In this document: positions 36,083-45,074 of the stretch, piece after piece
Layout: each line of letters opens with the position of its first letter
Position numbering within the stretch: the first letter of the stretch is position 1
From: an uncultured Gluconobacter sp.
Lineage (GTDB): Bacteria; Pseudomonadota; Alphaproteobacteria; Acetobacterales; Acetobacteraceae
Assembly (NCBI GenBank): GCA_937880175.1
Contig: CALFLO010000074.1
Span: 1-64,000 of the forward strand
Direction: 5' to 3'
Length of the DNA stretch: 64,000 nucleotides
Translations under genes and position numbers: made by a program
The notes under the pieces: model-generated
The model's database searches: none
What the model was told of the DNA's origin: nothing
What the model saw: only the letters and a program-made list of their open reading frames with translations

Positions 36083-37261
36083 ATGATGAACCCCGATGTG
36101 ATTGTGCTTGGAGCCGGCGCAGCGGGGCTGATGGCTGCGGCGACGGCCGGACAGAACGGGGCGCGCGTTCTGCTTCTGGATCACGGGCCGGAGCCGGGAC
36201 GCAAGATCCTGATTTCTGGTGGCGGCCGCTGCAATTTTACCCATCTTGAGACCGGCCCCAACTGTTTCATTTCGCAGAACCGCCATTTCGCGCGTTCTGC
36301 TCTAGCGCGATACACGCCGCAGGATTTTCTCAAGCTGGTAAACCGGTACGGTATTGCCTGGCATGAAAAGGCGCGCGGACAGCTCTTCTGCGATGGTTCG
36401 GCCGGGCAGATCGTGGACATGCTGGTCTCGGAATGCCGCACCGCAGGCTGTGAACTCAGGATGCAGACGCGCATTCTGGATGTGCGACAGGCGGAGCATG
36501 GATTTATCGTCTCGACGGATGGGGGCGAGATCCGGACTGGATCCGTGATCCTTGCGACGGGTGGTCTGTCTATCCCCAAGCTTGGGGCGTCGGATCTGTC
36601 TCTGAGGCTGGCGCGGAAATTCGGTCTGCGGGTGGTGCCGACGGCTCCGGCGCTCGTTCCGCTGGTTCTGGCGGATGCTGACCCGGAACTCGCGGGTGTG
36701 TCGCTGCCGATCGTGGCGCGTGTCGGCAAGAAGGGGCCGCGCTTCGAAGACGGGATGGTTTTCACGCATCGCGGCGTTTCAGGCCCGGCGATCCTGCAGA
36801 TTTCGTCCTATCTTGAAACCGGCGAGGCGGCGCAGATTGATCTTCTGCCGGGGCAGAATGCGCTGAATGTGCTGCTGAAGGTTAAGAAAGACCGTCCGAA
36901 GGCCCTGCCGCCGAGTCTGCTGGAAGCGCTGCCTCTGCGACTGGCACGCGCGCTGGCTTCCGGGATGGGGGATACGATGCTGGCGAACCAGCCGGACCGG
37001 GCGATTAAGGCGCTGGCCGAGCGTGTGTCGAACTGGCAGCTTCGCCCTGCCGGGACGGAAGGTTACGCCAAGGCGGAAGTCATGCGCGGCGGGATCGATA
37101 CGCGGGACCTATCCTCCCAGACGCTCGAAGCCCGTGATGTTCCGGGGCTTTACGCGATTGGTGAGGCCGTGGACGTGACGGGGTGGCTGGGCGGTCACAA
37201 TTTCCAGTGGGCCTGGGCGAGTGGTGTTGCGGCCGGACAGGCGGCGGCGGGGCATCGCTAG
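36083..37261 (+). CDS. BaiN/YhiN-type NAD(P)/FAD-dependent oxidoreductase
   Basis: The 392-residue flavoprotein opens with an FAD-binding VIVLGAGAAGLMAA and GRKILISGGGRCNFTH, the signature of the BaiN/HI0933 family. VILATGGLSIPKLGASD, FTHRGVSGPAILQIS and the C-terminal GLYAIGEAVDVTGWLGGHNFQWAWASG complete it. The substrate is not established. It begins 8 bases after the GST-like gene stop, so the two are cotranscribed. Confidence 0.9.
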   Translation: MMNPDVIVLGAGAAGLMAAATAGQNGARVLLLDHGPEPGRKILISGGGRCNFTHLETGPNCFISQNRHFARSALARYTPQDFLKLVNRYGIAWHEKARGQLFCDGSAGQIVDMLVSECRTAGCELRMQTRILDVRQAEHGFIVSTDGGEIRTGSVILATGGLSIPKLGASDLSLRLARKFGLRVVPTAPALVPLVLADADPELAGVSLPIVARVGKKGPRFEDGMVFTHRGVSGPAILQISSYLETGEAAQIDLLPGQNALNVLLKVKKDRPKALPPSLLEALPLRLARALASGMGDTMLANQPDRAIKALAERVSNWQLRPAGTEGYAKAEVMRGGIDTRDLSSQTLEARDVPGLYAIGEAVDVTGWLGGHNFQWAWASGVAAGQAAAGHR

Positions 37262-37409
37262 TCGCTCAACAGCCGGGGGTGCTGGCGTCTCTTTGCCACA
37301 GGATTGCCATGCTGACATCCGATCACGCGGCAACCGATGGGGCGGCGATCCGTTTTTCGCTTTTCCAATTCCGCTTTTCCGAAACTGGCCGATCAAGGAC
37401 ACATCCATC

Positions 37410-37655
37410 ATGTCTCGTTCCGTTTTCCGTCATGTTCTGAGTGCTGCTGCCGGCCTGTCCTTTCTGGGGCTTGGCGCCTGTGTCGGCACGGCGGCGTCCG
37501 GTCCCGTCGCGCCGGGCACGCCGATCGCGGGCTATGGCTATACCTGCAAGGCCGGGATCTATACCTGCAAGATGCCGACGCAGGTTCCGCTTGGCGCGCC
37601 GTGCTCCTGCCCCGGCCTTGGAGCTGCGTCTTACGGCAATATCCATCAGCCATAA
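37410..37655 (+). CDS. Small cysteine-rich lipoprotein
   Basis: The ATG at 37410 follows AAGGA at a 10-base spacing. The 81-residue product has a lipobox LGAC (C24). The mature part has four further cysteines in YTCKAGIYTCKMPTQ and APCSCPG, and a short tail. The function is not recognised. It lies 148 bases after the BaiN-type gene and 46 before rmuC. Confidence 0.65.
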   Translation: MSRSVFRHVLSAAAGLSFLGLGACVGTAASGPVAPGTPIAGYGYTCKAGIYTCKMPTQVPLGAPCSCPGLGAASYGNIHQP

Positions 37656-37701
37656 GCCTTACGGCATTGGCCGTATTGCACTGAGCGGGTAGGACTGCGC
37701 C

Positions 37702-38934
37702 ATGCAGGAGAATATTTCCGGAATGGCGCAGTTTCTTCCCTGGATCGTGGCGGGTGTGGCCCTGCTGGTTGCACTTCTGGCCGTTCTGCGGGGGAGCAAC
37801 GGTGGTAGGCGGTTCGAGCGTCTGCTTGAACGTGAGTCGCAGGAACGCTCACAGGACGTCGAATATCACCGGGCGCATCTGTCGGAAGTCGAGCGCGTAC
37901 TGTCCGGGCGCCTGGACCAGTTCCGGCTGGAGACCAGCGAGCGGCTGAGCACGCTGGCCCGAAATCTCGGGCAGGATCAGGCGGAAGGACGGCTTCTGCT
38001 GTCGGATGCGCTGCGGGAGATGGCGCAGAGCCAGAACGCGCAGATCGAGCGGATCCGCGCGACCGTGAACGAGCAGCTTCACGGCGCGGTCGAAAAGCAG
38101 ATGCAGACCAGTTTCCAGCGCGTGGTGGAGCAGTTCAGCGCCATGCAGAAAGCTCTGGGCGAAGTCACGAGTGTTACAGCGCAGATAGGGGATCTGAAGC
38201 GTCTGTTCTCGAATGTGAAGACGCGCGGCGGCTGGGGTGAGGCGCAGTGCCGGGCCATTCTGGACGATATTCTCCCCGAAGGCAGCTACGACATGAACTT
38301 CCGGCTGGGTACGGCGGGGGAGAATGTCGAATTCGCGGTAAAAATGCCCGTGCGTGGGACGGAGACGCCGCCGCGGTTGGCCATCGACAGCAAGTTTCCG
38401 ACCGAAGCCTATGAGCGCCTGCTGAACGCCTCGGAAGCCGGTGATGTACTGGCGGAGCGTCAGGCGCGGCGGGAACTGGAAAACGTGATCCGGTTCGAAG
38501 CCAAGAAGATCGCCTCCAAATACATCCTGCCGCCGGTGACCGTCGAATTTGCGGTGCTGTATCTGCCGACAGACGGGCTTTATGCCGAAATTGCCCGGAT
38601 GCCCGGCGTGATTGATGAGATTGGCCGTCTGCATCGGGTGATGGTGATGGGACCCTCGCTTCTGCCGGCGATGCTGCGGACCGTGCATCTGGGATATGTC
38701 ACGTTAACGCTCGAGGAGCGGACGGAGGCGATCGCCGGGCTTCTGGGGGCGACAAGACAGGAAATGCTTCGGATGGATCAGGTTCTGGAAAAACTGCATC
38801 GCAATGCCGGGACCATGGGCAACACGATCGATGAGGCGCGTCGCAGGACGCGGGTGCTCGGGCGGCGGCTGCGCGCGCTGGACGGGACGGCGGATGAAAT
38901 GGAAGAGGCTCTGGAGGATCCAGCAGCGCCCTAG
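37702..38934 (+). CDS. rmuC: DNA recombination protein RmuC homologue
   Basis: The 410-residue product has one N-terminal membrane helix (about 10-31), a coiled-coil region (to about 170) and a nuclease-like RmuC domain with KTRGGWGEAQCRAILDDIL, DSKFPTEAYERLL, SKYILPPVTVEFAVLYLPTDGLYAEIAR and VMVMGPSLLPAMLRTV. RmuC limits inversions and acts in DNA recombination. The stop overlaps the end of the convergent CHAT-like gene by 4 bases. Confidence 0.9.
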   Translation: MQENISGMAQFLPWIVAGVALLVALLAVLRGSNGGRRFERLLERESQERSQDVEYHRAHLSEVERVLSGRLDQFRLETSERLSTLARNLGQDQAEGRLLLSDALREMAQSQNAQIERIRATVNEQLHGAVEKQMQTSFQRVVEQFSAMQKALGEVTSVTAQIGDLKRLFSNVKTRGGWGEAQCRAILDDILPEGSYDMNFRLGTAGENVEFAVKMPVRGTETPPRLAIDSKFPTEAYERLLNASEAGDVLAERQARRELENVIRFEAKKIASKYILPPVTVEFAVLYLPTDGLYAEIARMPGVIDEIGRLHRVMVMGPSLLPAMLRTVHLGYVTLTLEERTEAIAGLLGATRQEMLRMDQVLEKLHRNAGTMGNTIDEARRRTRVLGRRLRALDGTADEMEEALEDPAAP

Positions 38935-39503
38935 TTTTCCGCTTTTTCAGGCCCCAGTCGGCGTGACAGGCTCATCAGGCCGGTATTGAGACCTGCGTCG
39001 TTCAGTCTGTCCCATGTCCGGGGCAAGGGCTGTTTCCGGTTCAGCACTTGATAGAGCAGGGCGTGGATGAAAAGCACGATATCCTCGCCATCTGGAAAAT
39101 CTGCGGGTGCGAGGAAGGCTGCGGCCCCGGCATCCAGGAATGTCCTGGCGAATGCGGCCGTGCCGGTCTCGCAGGCCGTTGTAAAAATGATCCGGCCCGT
39201 TGCCGCTGTTGGAGCGAGACGCAGATGTCGGGCTGGGAGGCTGCCCTGGATCAGCAGGCTGGCATCGACCTCTGGAAAAAACTCCCCAAAGACGAGACCG
39301 TTTGCATCTCCATGCGCACAGATGATGACGACGCGGCATGACGCGGGCACGGAATTCAGGACTGCGAGAAAATCGGTCGGGTTTCCCGTTGGGTTAAAAT
39401 CGGTTTTGCAGCCGAGATTTTCCACAATGAGTCGCAGGGTCTGCGCTTCGCTGGAGCAGTCGCCGATGACAATAATGGTCGCGTCTGACTGGTAGGGCAT
39501 CAT
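38931..39503 (-). CDS. Small caspase/CHAT-like protein
   Basis: The 190-residue cytosolic product is made of strand-helix units of the caspase fold. H64 lies in ICAHGDANG after one strand, and C111 lies in FTTACETGT after a second, the spacing and context of a caspase-type His-Cys dyad (ACETG is typical of CHAT proteases). FLDAGAAAFLAPADFPDGEDIVLFIHALLYQVL corresponds to the last helices of CHAT domains. There is no signal peptide, and it stands alone without TPR or effector domains. Protease activity is inferred from motifs only. It converges on rmuC. Confidence 0.6.
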   Translation of the reverse strand: MMPYQSDATIIVIGDCSSEAQTLRLIVENLGCKTDFNPTGNPTDFLAVLNSVPASCRVVIICAHGDANGLVFGEFFPEVDASLLIQGSLPARHLRLAPTAATGRIIFTTACETGTAAFARTFLDAGAAAFLAPADFPDGEDIVLFIHALLYQVLNRKQPLPRTWDRLNDAGLNTGLMSLSRRLGPEKAEN

Positions 39504-39559
39504 GGCTTCAATCTGTGTGCCTGAGGGCGCGTCACCTTAAGGCCGATTTTAATTGGATG

Positions 39560-39581
39560 ACATGGGAGGCTGCCCCATGTG
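39560..39581 (+). promoter_or_regulatory. Hairpin enclosing the response-regulator SD and start
   Basis: ACATGGG (39560-39566) pairs with CCCATGT (39574-39580). The hairpin contains the GGGAGG SD (39564-39569) and part of the GTG start (39579), so it could limit translation or be a DNA-level operator. Confidence 0.4.
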
Positions 39582-40319
39582 AAGATCATGACCATGACGT
39601 CCGCATATGAATCCGGGGCGCCTGAGCGCCTTCCCGAACCCTCCCCCCGGCTTCTGCTGATCGAGGATGACGACAGCATTGCGGCCGAGGTCGCGGAGGA
39701 ACTGACGACCCGTGGTTACGATGTCACGCGGGCTGCCACAGGTGTGGAAGGGCTGGATCACGCTTGTACGGGACAGTTCGACCTCATGATCGTGGACCGG
39801 ATGCTGCCGGAACTGGACGGTCTGACCGTTATCGAGAGTGTCCGCGCCCAGAGGATCAATATTCCCGTTCTGGTGTTGTCTGCGCTGTCTGCGGTGGACG
39901 ACCGGGTCAGTGGTCTCAAGGCGGGAGGCGATGATTATCTTACCAAGCCTTTCGCCATGGAGGAGCTGGCCGCACGTCTGGAAGCGCTGCTGCGCCGGCC
40001 GACGGACAGCCGCGTGACGATGCTCCGGGTCGGGCCGCTGGAAATGGATCTGATTGACCGCCGGGTATTCCGCAATGGGCAGGAGATTGAACTACTGCCG
40101 CGCGAGTTCCGCCTGCTGGAATACATGATGCGTCGCCCCGATACCGTGCTGACGCGCACCATGCTGCTCGAGGATGTGTGGAACTACCGTTTCGTTCCGC
40201 AGACCAATCTGGTGGACGTCCATATCGGTAAGCTGCGTCGCAAGATTGATGTGGCGGGTGAGCCGCCGCTCATCCACAGCATCCGCGGCGCCGGGTTCAG
40301 TCTGCGTGTCCCGGTCTGA
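39579..40319 (+). CDS. OmpR-family response regulator
   Basis: The GTG at 39579 has GGGAGG at 9 bases; ATGs at 39588 and 39594 are alternatives. The receiver domain has the acidic pocket D30-D31, phospho-acceptor D73 (IVDRMLPELDG) and K123 (YLTKPF). The C-terminal winged-helix domain has PREFRLLEYMMRRPDTVLTR and VDVHIGKLRRKID. It is coupled to the downstream kinase by a 14-base overlap. Possible targets include the RND operon 1.6 kb downstream, by position only. Confidence 0.92.
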   Translation: MKIMTMTSAYESGAPERLPEPSPRLLLIEDDDSIAAEVAEELTTRGYDVTRAATGVEGLDHACTGQFDLMIVDRMLPELDGLTVIESVRAQRINIPVLVLSALSAVDDRVSGLKAGGDDYLTKPFAMEELAARLEALLRRPTDSRVTMLRVGPLEMDLIDRRVFRNGQEIELLPREFRLLEYMMRRPDTVLTRTMLLEDVWNYRFVPQTNLVDVHIGKLRRKIDVAGEPPLIHSIRGAGFSLRVPV

Positions 40320-41736
40320 ACTGCGCGTTTCCGAAATCTTCCGGGCTGATCTTTTCCGCACGGCCACGTTCCGGCTGACACTGGCGTTCGTTGTGGCGAT
40401 CATTGCCGGAATGGCGCTGCAGTTCGGGCTCGTTTACGGCCAGATGAGCGGATACGAGCAGCAGCGCTCGACCGATCTGCTCCAGCGTGAAGCCGATCAG
40501 CTGGTCCATGAATCTCCGTCCCAGCTTGAATATGAAGTCCGCGAACGCAGCAAGACCGATCTCCGCGTCATCCTCAACGGGGCTGCACTCTTCGATATGA
40601 GCCGCAACCGGATTGCGGGTGACATCAAGAAATGGCCGGTCGGGCTTGAGGTCTCTCCCAAAACGCAGCGTCTGTGGGACGCGCCGCCGGGAGATACGCC
40701 TTACGAAATGCGGTATCTCGCCGTTGAGGTCGAGGGAACGAACGGCAACCGCGACCGTATTCTGGTGCTGGCCCGTTCTTTGCATATGGCCAACGAGCTT
40801 CGTTACATCACCAAGCGTGCGGCGCTCATGTCTGTCGTGCCGGTCGTGGCGTTTGCCCTGATGGCGGGGATTTTTCTGAGCCATCGTGCGCTGGGGCGAG
40901 TCAAGGACATGCATGAGGCGATTGATCGCATCATGGACGGCGATCTGCACGAGCGTCTGCCGACAGGCCGTGAGCGCGACGATATCGAGCGTCTGGCGGT
41001 CTCGGTCAACCGGATGCTGGACCGGCTGGAACATCTGCTCGATGAGATACGGGATGTGGGCAATGACATTGCCCACGATCTGCGAACGCCTCTGGCGCGT
41101 GTGAAAGCGCGGCTGGAACGGGTTTCAGCCATCACGAACGATCCGGCCGCGCTTCAGGGGGCCATTGAGCGGGCCACGCTGGATCTGGAACAGTGCTTCT
41201 CTGTCATTACGGCCCTGCTGCGCATCGGCGAAATCGAGAACGGTCGTCGCCGGGCCGGGTTCGCCATGCTGGATCTGCGCGAGCTGCTGGCTGGCGTGGT
41301 GGATCTGTATGAACCCATTGCCGAGACCGAAGGCGTTACGCTTGATGTGGTGGACTCGGAGCATCCTGTCCCGCTTTTCGGGGACAAGGACCTGCTGAAC
41401 GAGGTTCTTGCCAATCTGGTCGATAATGCGATCAAGTTCACCCCCGAGCCGGGAACAGTGCGGCTGAGTGCGGGGCAGGGGCCTGATGGAGCAAGCTGGC
41501 TTCGCGTCGCGGATACGGGGATCGGTATTGCCGAGGACGAGCGCAAGGCGGTCATGGGGCGGTTCTACCGTTCGGACAAAAGCCGCCATGTTCCGGGAAG
41601 CGGACTGGGCCTCAGTCTGGTCTCGGCGATCCTGCGGCTGCATGGAGCTACCGTCGATATCGTGTCCGCTCATCCCGGGCATCCCCTGCCAGGGGCGGTT
41701 TTCACCATTCATTTCGCGCCTCCGGCATCGGCCTGA
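40306..41736 (+). CDS. Two-component sensor histidine kinase
   Basis: The start is placed at GTG 40306, just inside the response regulator stop; the longer frame begins within the regulator. The 476-residue product has two membrane helices (about 22-44 and 170-192) flanking a periplasmic domain, then a HAMP linker (DRIMDGDLHERLPTG). The phosphorylated histidine is H257 in DIAHDLRTPLAR. The ATP-binding part has NLVDNAIKFT, DTGIGI and GSGLGLSLV. Confidence 0.93.
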   Translation: MSRSELRVSEIFRADLFRTATFRLTLAFVVAIIAGMALQFGLVYGQMSGYEQQRSTDLLQREADQLVHESPSQLEYEVRERSKTDLRVILNGAALFDMSRNRIAGDIKKWPVGLEVSPKTQRLWDAPPGDTPYEMRYLAVEVEGTNGNRDRILVLARSLHMANELRYITKRAALMSVVPVVAFALMAGIFLSHRALGRVKDMHEAIDRIMDGDLHERLPTGRERDDIERLAVSVNRMLDRLEHLLDEIRDVGNDIAHDLRTPLARVKARLERVSAITNDPAALQGAIERATLDLEQCFSVITALLRIGEIENGRRRAGFAMLDLRELLAGVVDLYEPIAETEGVTLDVVDSEHPVPLFGDKDLLNEVLANLVDNAIKFTPEPGTVRLSAGQGPDGASWLRVADTGIGIAEDERKAVMGRFYRSDKSRHVPGSGLGLSLVSAILRLHGATVDIVSAHPGHPLPGAVFTIHFAPPASA

Positions 41737-41809
41737 AAAGCGGCATAATATGTCTTACTGTGTCAAAGTTTGCCGTGTGTCTTGATATTTAAACAGAATT
41801 TTCCTTGTC

Positions 41810-41838
41810 GTCTGAGTCTCGATGGATATGACTCGGAC
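41810..41838. promoter_or_regulatory. Inverted repeat upstream of the RND operon
   Basis: GTCTGAGTC (41810-41818) and GACTCGGAC (41830-41838) pair over 9 bp with one wobble. It lies in the 170-base region before the permease gene and could be an operator or leader hairpin. Confidence 0.35.
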
Positions 41839-41906
41839 CAATTTGCAAGGGGACACCCGTTGAGAATGACCGGACCAGGAAGAGCCCCAAGGGGTTGTCT
41901 GACCGC

Positions 41907-44900
41907 ATGAATGCCATTGTCGTTACCGCGCTGAAGCGGCCGTATACCTTCGTTGTTCTGTCGATCATGATCCTGATCTTCGGGGTCAGGGCCATCGTTT
42001 CCACGCCGACGGACGTTTTCCCGTCGATCAAGATTCCGATCGTGGCCGTCATCTGGTCCTATACCGGCCTGATGCCGGACGACATGTCCGGGCGTATCGT
42101 CTATTATTATGAGCGCGCCCTGACAGCGACAGTCAGCAATATCGAACATATCGAGAGCTCGTCCTATTACGGGCGCGGTATCGTCAAGGTGTTCTTCCAG
42201 CCGGGAACCAATACGGCAGTGGCGCAGACGCAGATTACGTCTGTGTCCCAGACCGTCATCAAGCAGTTGCCGAATGGCGCCACTCCACCGCTGATTCTGG
42301 CGATGGATGCCTCTTCCGTTCCTGTCCTGACCCTTCAGGTCAACAATCCGACCATGTCCGGGTCGGAAATCTACAACATGGCGTCCAACCTGATCCGGCC
42401 GGAACTGATTTCCGTGCCCGGGGCAGCCATCCCCAATCCCTATGGTGGCCTGGCGCCGGACATCATGGTGGATATCGATCCGATCAAGCTTCTGGCCCAC
42501 AGGCTCTCGCCTGAGGACGTGGCCACCGCGTTGAACCTGCAGAACATCGTTCTTCCGGCAGGTGACCAGCGCATCGGTCAGCTTGACTGGATGGTGAAGA
42601 CCAATTCCACGCCTCTTGATCTGGCGGTGTTCAACAAAATGCCGATCAAGCAGGTCGGCAATTCCGTGATCTATCTGCGCGATGTCGCCTGGGTGCATCG
42701 GGGAGGGCCTCCGCAGATCAACGCGGTCCTTGTGAAGGGGCAGCAGGCGGTTCTGATCGTCATCCTCAAAAGCGGTGATGCCTCAACGCTGTCTGTCGTG
42801 AGCGGGATCAAGAAGCTTCTGCCGCAGGTGTCGGCGACGCTTCCGGCCGGAACGACGATGAACATCCTGACCGATGCGTCGAGCTTCGTGAAGGAATCCG
42901 TGATGGACGTGGTCCGTGAAATGATCACGGCCGCGATCCTCACCAGCCTGACGGTCATGCTGTTCCTCGGGTCGTGGCGCTCCACCGTGATCGTTGCGAC
43001 GTCCATTCCACTTGCGATGCTGTGTTCGATCATCGGGCTGAGTATCGCCGGGCAGTCCATCAATGTCATGACGCTTGGCGGTCTGGCGCTGGCGGTGGGT
43101 ATTCTCGTGGATGACGCGACCGTCATGATCGAGAACATCGACGCGCATCTTGAGACCGGCAAGGATCTTGAGGACGCCATCATCGATGCTGCGAACCAGA
43201 TCGTCATTCCGACTTTCGTTTCGACGACCTGTATCTGCATCGTGTGGTTGCCGCTGTTCGAGTTGACCGGGATTTCCGGCTGGCTGTTCATGCCGATGGC
43301 CGAAGCCATCATTTTCGCCATGATCGCGTCCTTCATCCTGTCGCGGACACTGGTTCCGACGATGGCGAACTGGATGCTGGCGGCGCAGGTGAGGATGCAT
43401 CGCGATCCGGAATGGCATAACCGCAAACGCAATATCTTCGGACGTTTCCAGCAGGGGTTCGAGGCGCGCTTCACCAGCTTCCGCGAGCACTACAAGACCA
43501 TTCTCGAGACCCTGGTCTCGATCCGTGGCCGGTTCGTGACGCTGTTCCTGCTGGCGGCCGTCTCGTCCATGGCGCTGCTGCTGTTCATCGGGCAGGATTT
43601 CTTTCCGGAAATCAAATCCGGAACGCTCCAGATGCATATGCGCGCACCGATCGGCAGCCGGCTTGAAGAGACCGGAAAGATCGCAGGGCTGGCCGAGCGC
43701 CGGATCCGCAGTCTGCTGCCGGGGCAGGTGGTCAATGTTGTGAACAACTGTGGCCTGCCATTCAGTCAGCTGAACCAGGCCATGATCCCGTCCCCAACTG
43801 TGGGGTCTCAGGACTGCGACATCACCATCCAGCTTCGCAATTCCGAAAGTCCGATCGCCGAATACCGCAGGACGCTTCGCAAAGGGCTGACCAACGATTT
43901 TCCGGGCACGATCTTTACGTTCCAGCCGGGCGATCTTACGGCCAAGATCCTGAACTTCGGCCTTCCATCACCGATCGACGTGCAGGTAGTGGGACGTGAC
44001 CTGAACAACAATTTCCGGTTCGCAACGCAGTTGGCCAAAAAACTGCGCCACATCCCGGGTATTGCCGATGTCTCCATTCAGGAGCCGATGACGCAGCCGA
44101 CCATCATGGTGAACAACCGCCGGAGCTTCGCGCTGGGAACCGGCATCACCGAGCGGGACGTGGCGCTGAACGCTCTGGTCACGCTGTCCGGCAGTGGTCA
44201 GGTCGGGCAGACCTATTACCTGAATGCCCAGGGCACGTCGCAGCTGATCGATGTTCAGGCGCCTTCGAATTACCTGCAGACCATGAACGATCTGGAGATC
44301 CTCCCGATCGACAAGGGAGACGGCAATCCAACCAATCAGACGCCGCAGCTTCTGGGTGGACTGAGTGAGCTGGTGCAGATCGGGACCCCGGCGGAAATCG
44401 CGCATTACAACATCATGCCGGTCTTCGATATCTATGCAGCACCTGAAGACATGGATCTCGGGACTGTTTCACGAGCCGTGAACCGGATCGTGAACAACGA
44501 GCGCAAGCTGTTGCCCCATGGTTCGAGCATGGACGTCCGTGGGCAGGCCGTGACGATGAATGATGCGTATATCCAGCTGATCGGCGGTCTCGCACTTTCG
44601 ATCGTGCTGGTTTACCTGATCATCGTCGTGAACTTTCAGTCCTGGCTCGATCCGTTCGTCATCATCACGGCACTTCCGGGCGCGCTGGGCGGGATTTCGT
44701 GGAGTCTGTTCCTGACGCATACTCCCATGTCGGTCCCGGCTCTGACGGGCGCGATCATGTGCATGGGAACGGCGACGGCCAACGCCATTCTTGTCGTGTC
44801 GTTTGCCCGTGAACGGATGGATCATCACGGAGACGCCATCCTTGCTGCGCTTGAGGCCGGTTACGAACGTATCCGTCCGGTTCTTATGACGGCACTGGCG

Positions 44901-45074
44901 ATGATGATCGGCATGATCCCGATGTCCATCAGCAATTCTGACAATGCGCCGCTGGGCAAAGCGGTGATCGGCGGACTTCTCGTGGCGACGGTTGCCACTC
45001 TGCTGTTTGTTCCCTGCGTTTTTGCCCTTATTCATTACAAGCGGCCTGCTGGGCCTGAAGGAGACCGCGCGTGA
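41907..45074 (+). CDS. RND efflux permease
   Basis: The ATG at 41907 gives MNAIVVTALKRPYTFVVLSI, the usual N-terminus; a TTG at 41895 is possible. The 1055-residue protein has two six-helix repeats, each with a large periplasmic loop. The proton-relay aspartate pair is in GILVDDATVMIENI and the first transmembrane helix follows immediately after the start. It belongs to the inner-membrane pump class (HAE1-like), with the adaptor and outer-membrane genes next. The substrate is unknown. GTGA overlap with the adaptor. Confidence 0.93.
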   Translation: MNAIVVTALKRPYTFVVLSIMILIFGVRAIVSTPTDVFPSIKIPIVAVIWSYTGLMPDDMSGRIVYYYERALTATVSNIEHIESSSYYGRGIVKVFFQPGTNTAVAQTQITSVSQTVIKQLPNGATPPLILAMDASSVPVLTLQVNNPTMSGSEIYNMASNLIRPELISVPGAAIPNPYGGLAPDIMVDIDPIKLLAHRLSPEDVATALNLQNIVLPAGDQRIGQLDWMVKTNSTPLDLAVFNKMPIKQVGNSVIYLRDVAWVHRGGPPQINAVLVKGQQAVLIVILKSGDASTLSVVSGIKKLLPQVSATLPAGTTMNILTDASSFVKESVMDVVREMITAAILTSLTVMLFLGSWRSTVIVATSIPLAMLCSIIGLSIAGQSINVMTLGGLALAVGILVDDATVMIENIDAHLETGKDLEDAIIDAANQIVIPTFVSTTCICIVWLPLFELTGISGWLFMPMAEAIIFAMIASFILSRTLVPTMANWMLAAQVRMHRDPEWHNRKRNIFGRFQQGFEARFTSFREHYKTILETLVSIRGRFVTLFLLAAVSSMALLLFIGQDFFPEIKSGTLQMHMRAPIGSRLEETGKIAGLAERRIRSLLPGQVVNVVNNCGLPFSQLNQAMIPSPTVGSQDCDITIQLRNSESPIAEYRRTLRKGLTNDFPGTIFTFQPGDLTAKILNFGLPSPIDVQVVGRDLNNNFRFATQLAKKLRHIPGIADVSIQEPMTQPTIMVNNRRSFALGTGITERDVALNALVTLSGSGQVGQTYYLNAQGTSQLIDVQAPSNYLQTMNDLEILPIDKGDGNPTNQTPQLLGGLSELVQIGTPAEIAHYNIMPVFDIYAAPEDMDLGTVSRAVNRIVNNERKLLPHGSSMDVRGQAVTMNDAYIQLIGGLALSIVLVYLIIVVNFQSWLDPFVIITALPGALGGISWSLFLTHTPMSVPALTGAIMCMGTATANAILVVSFARERMDHHGDAILAALEAGYERIRPVLMTALAMMIGMIPMSISNSDNAPLGKAVIGGLLVATVATLLFVPCVFALIHYKRPAGPEGDRA

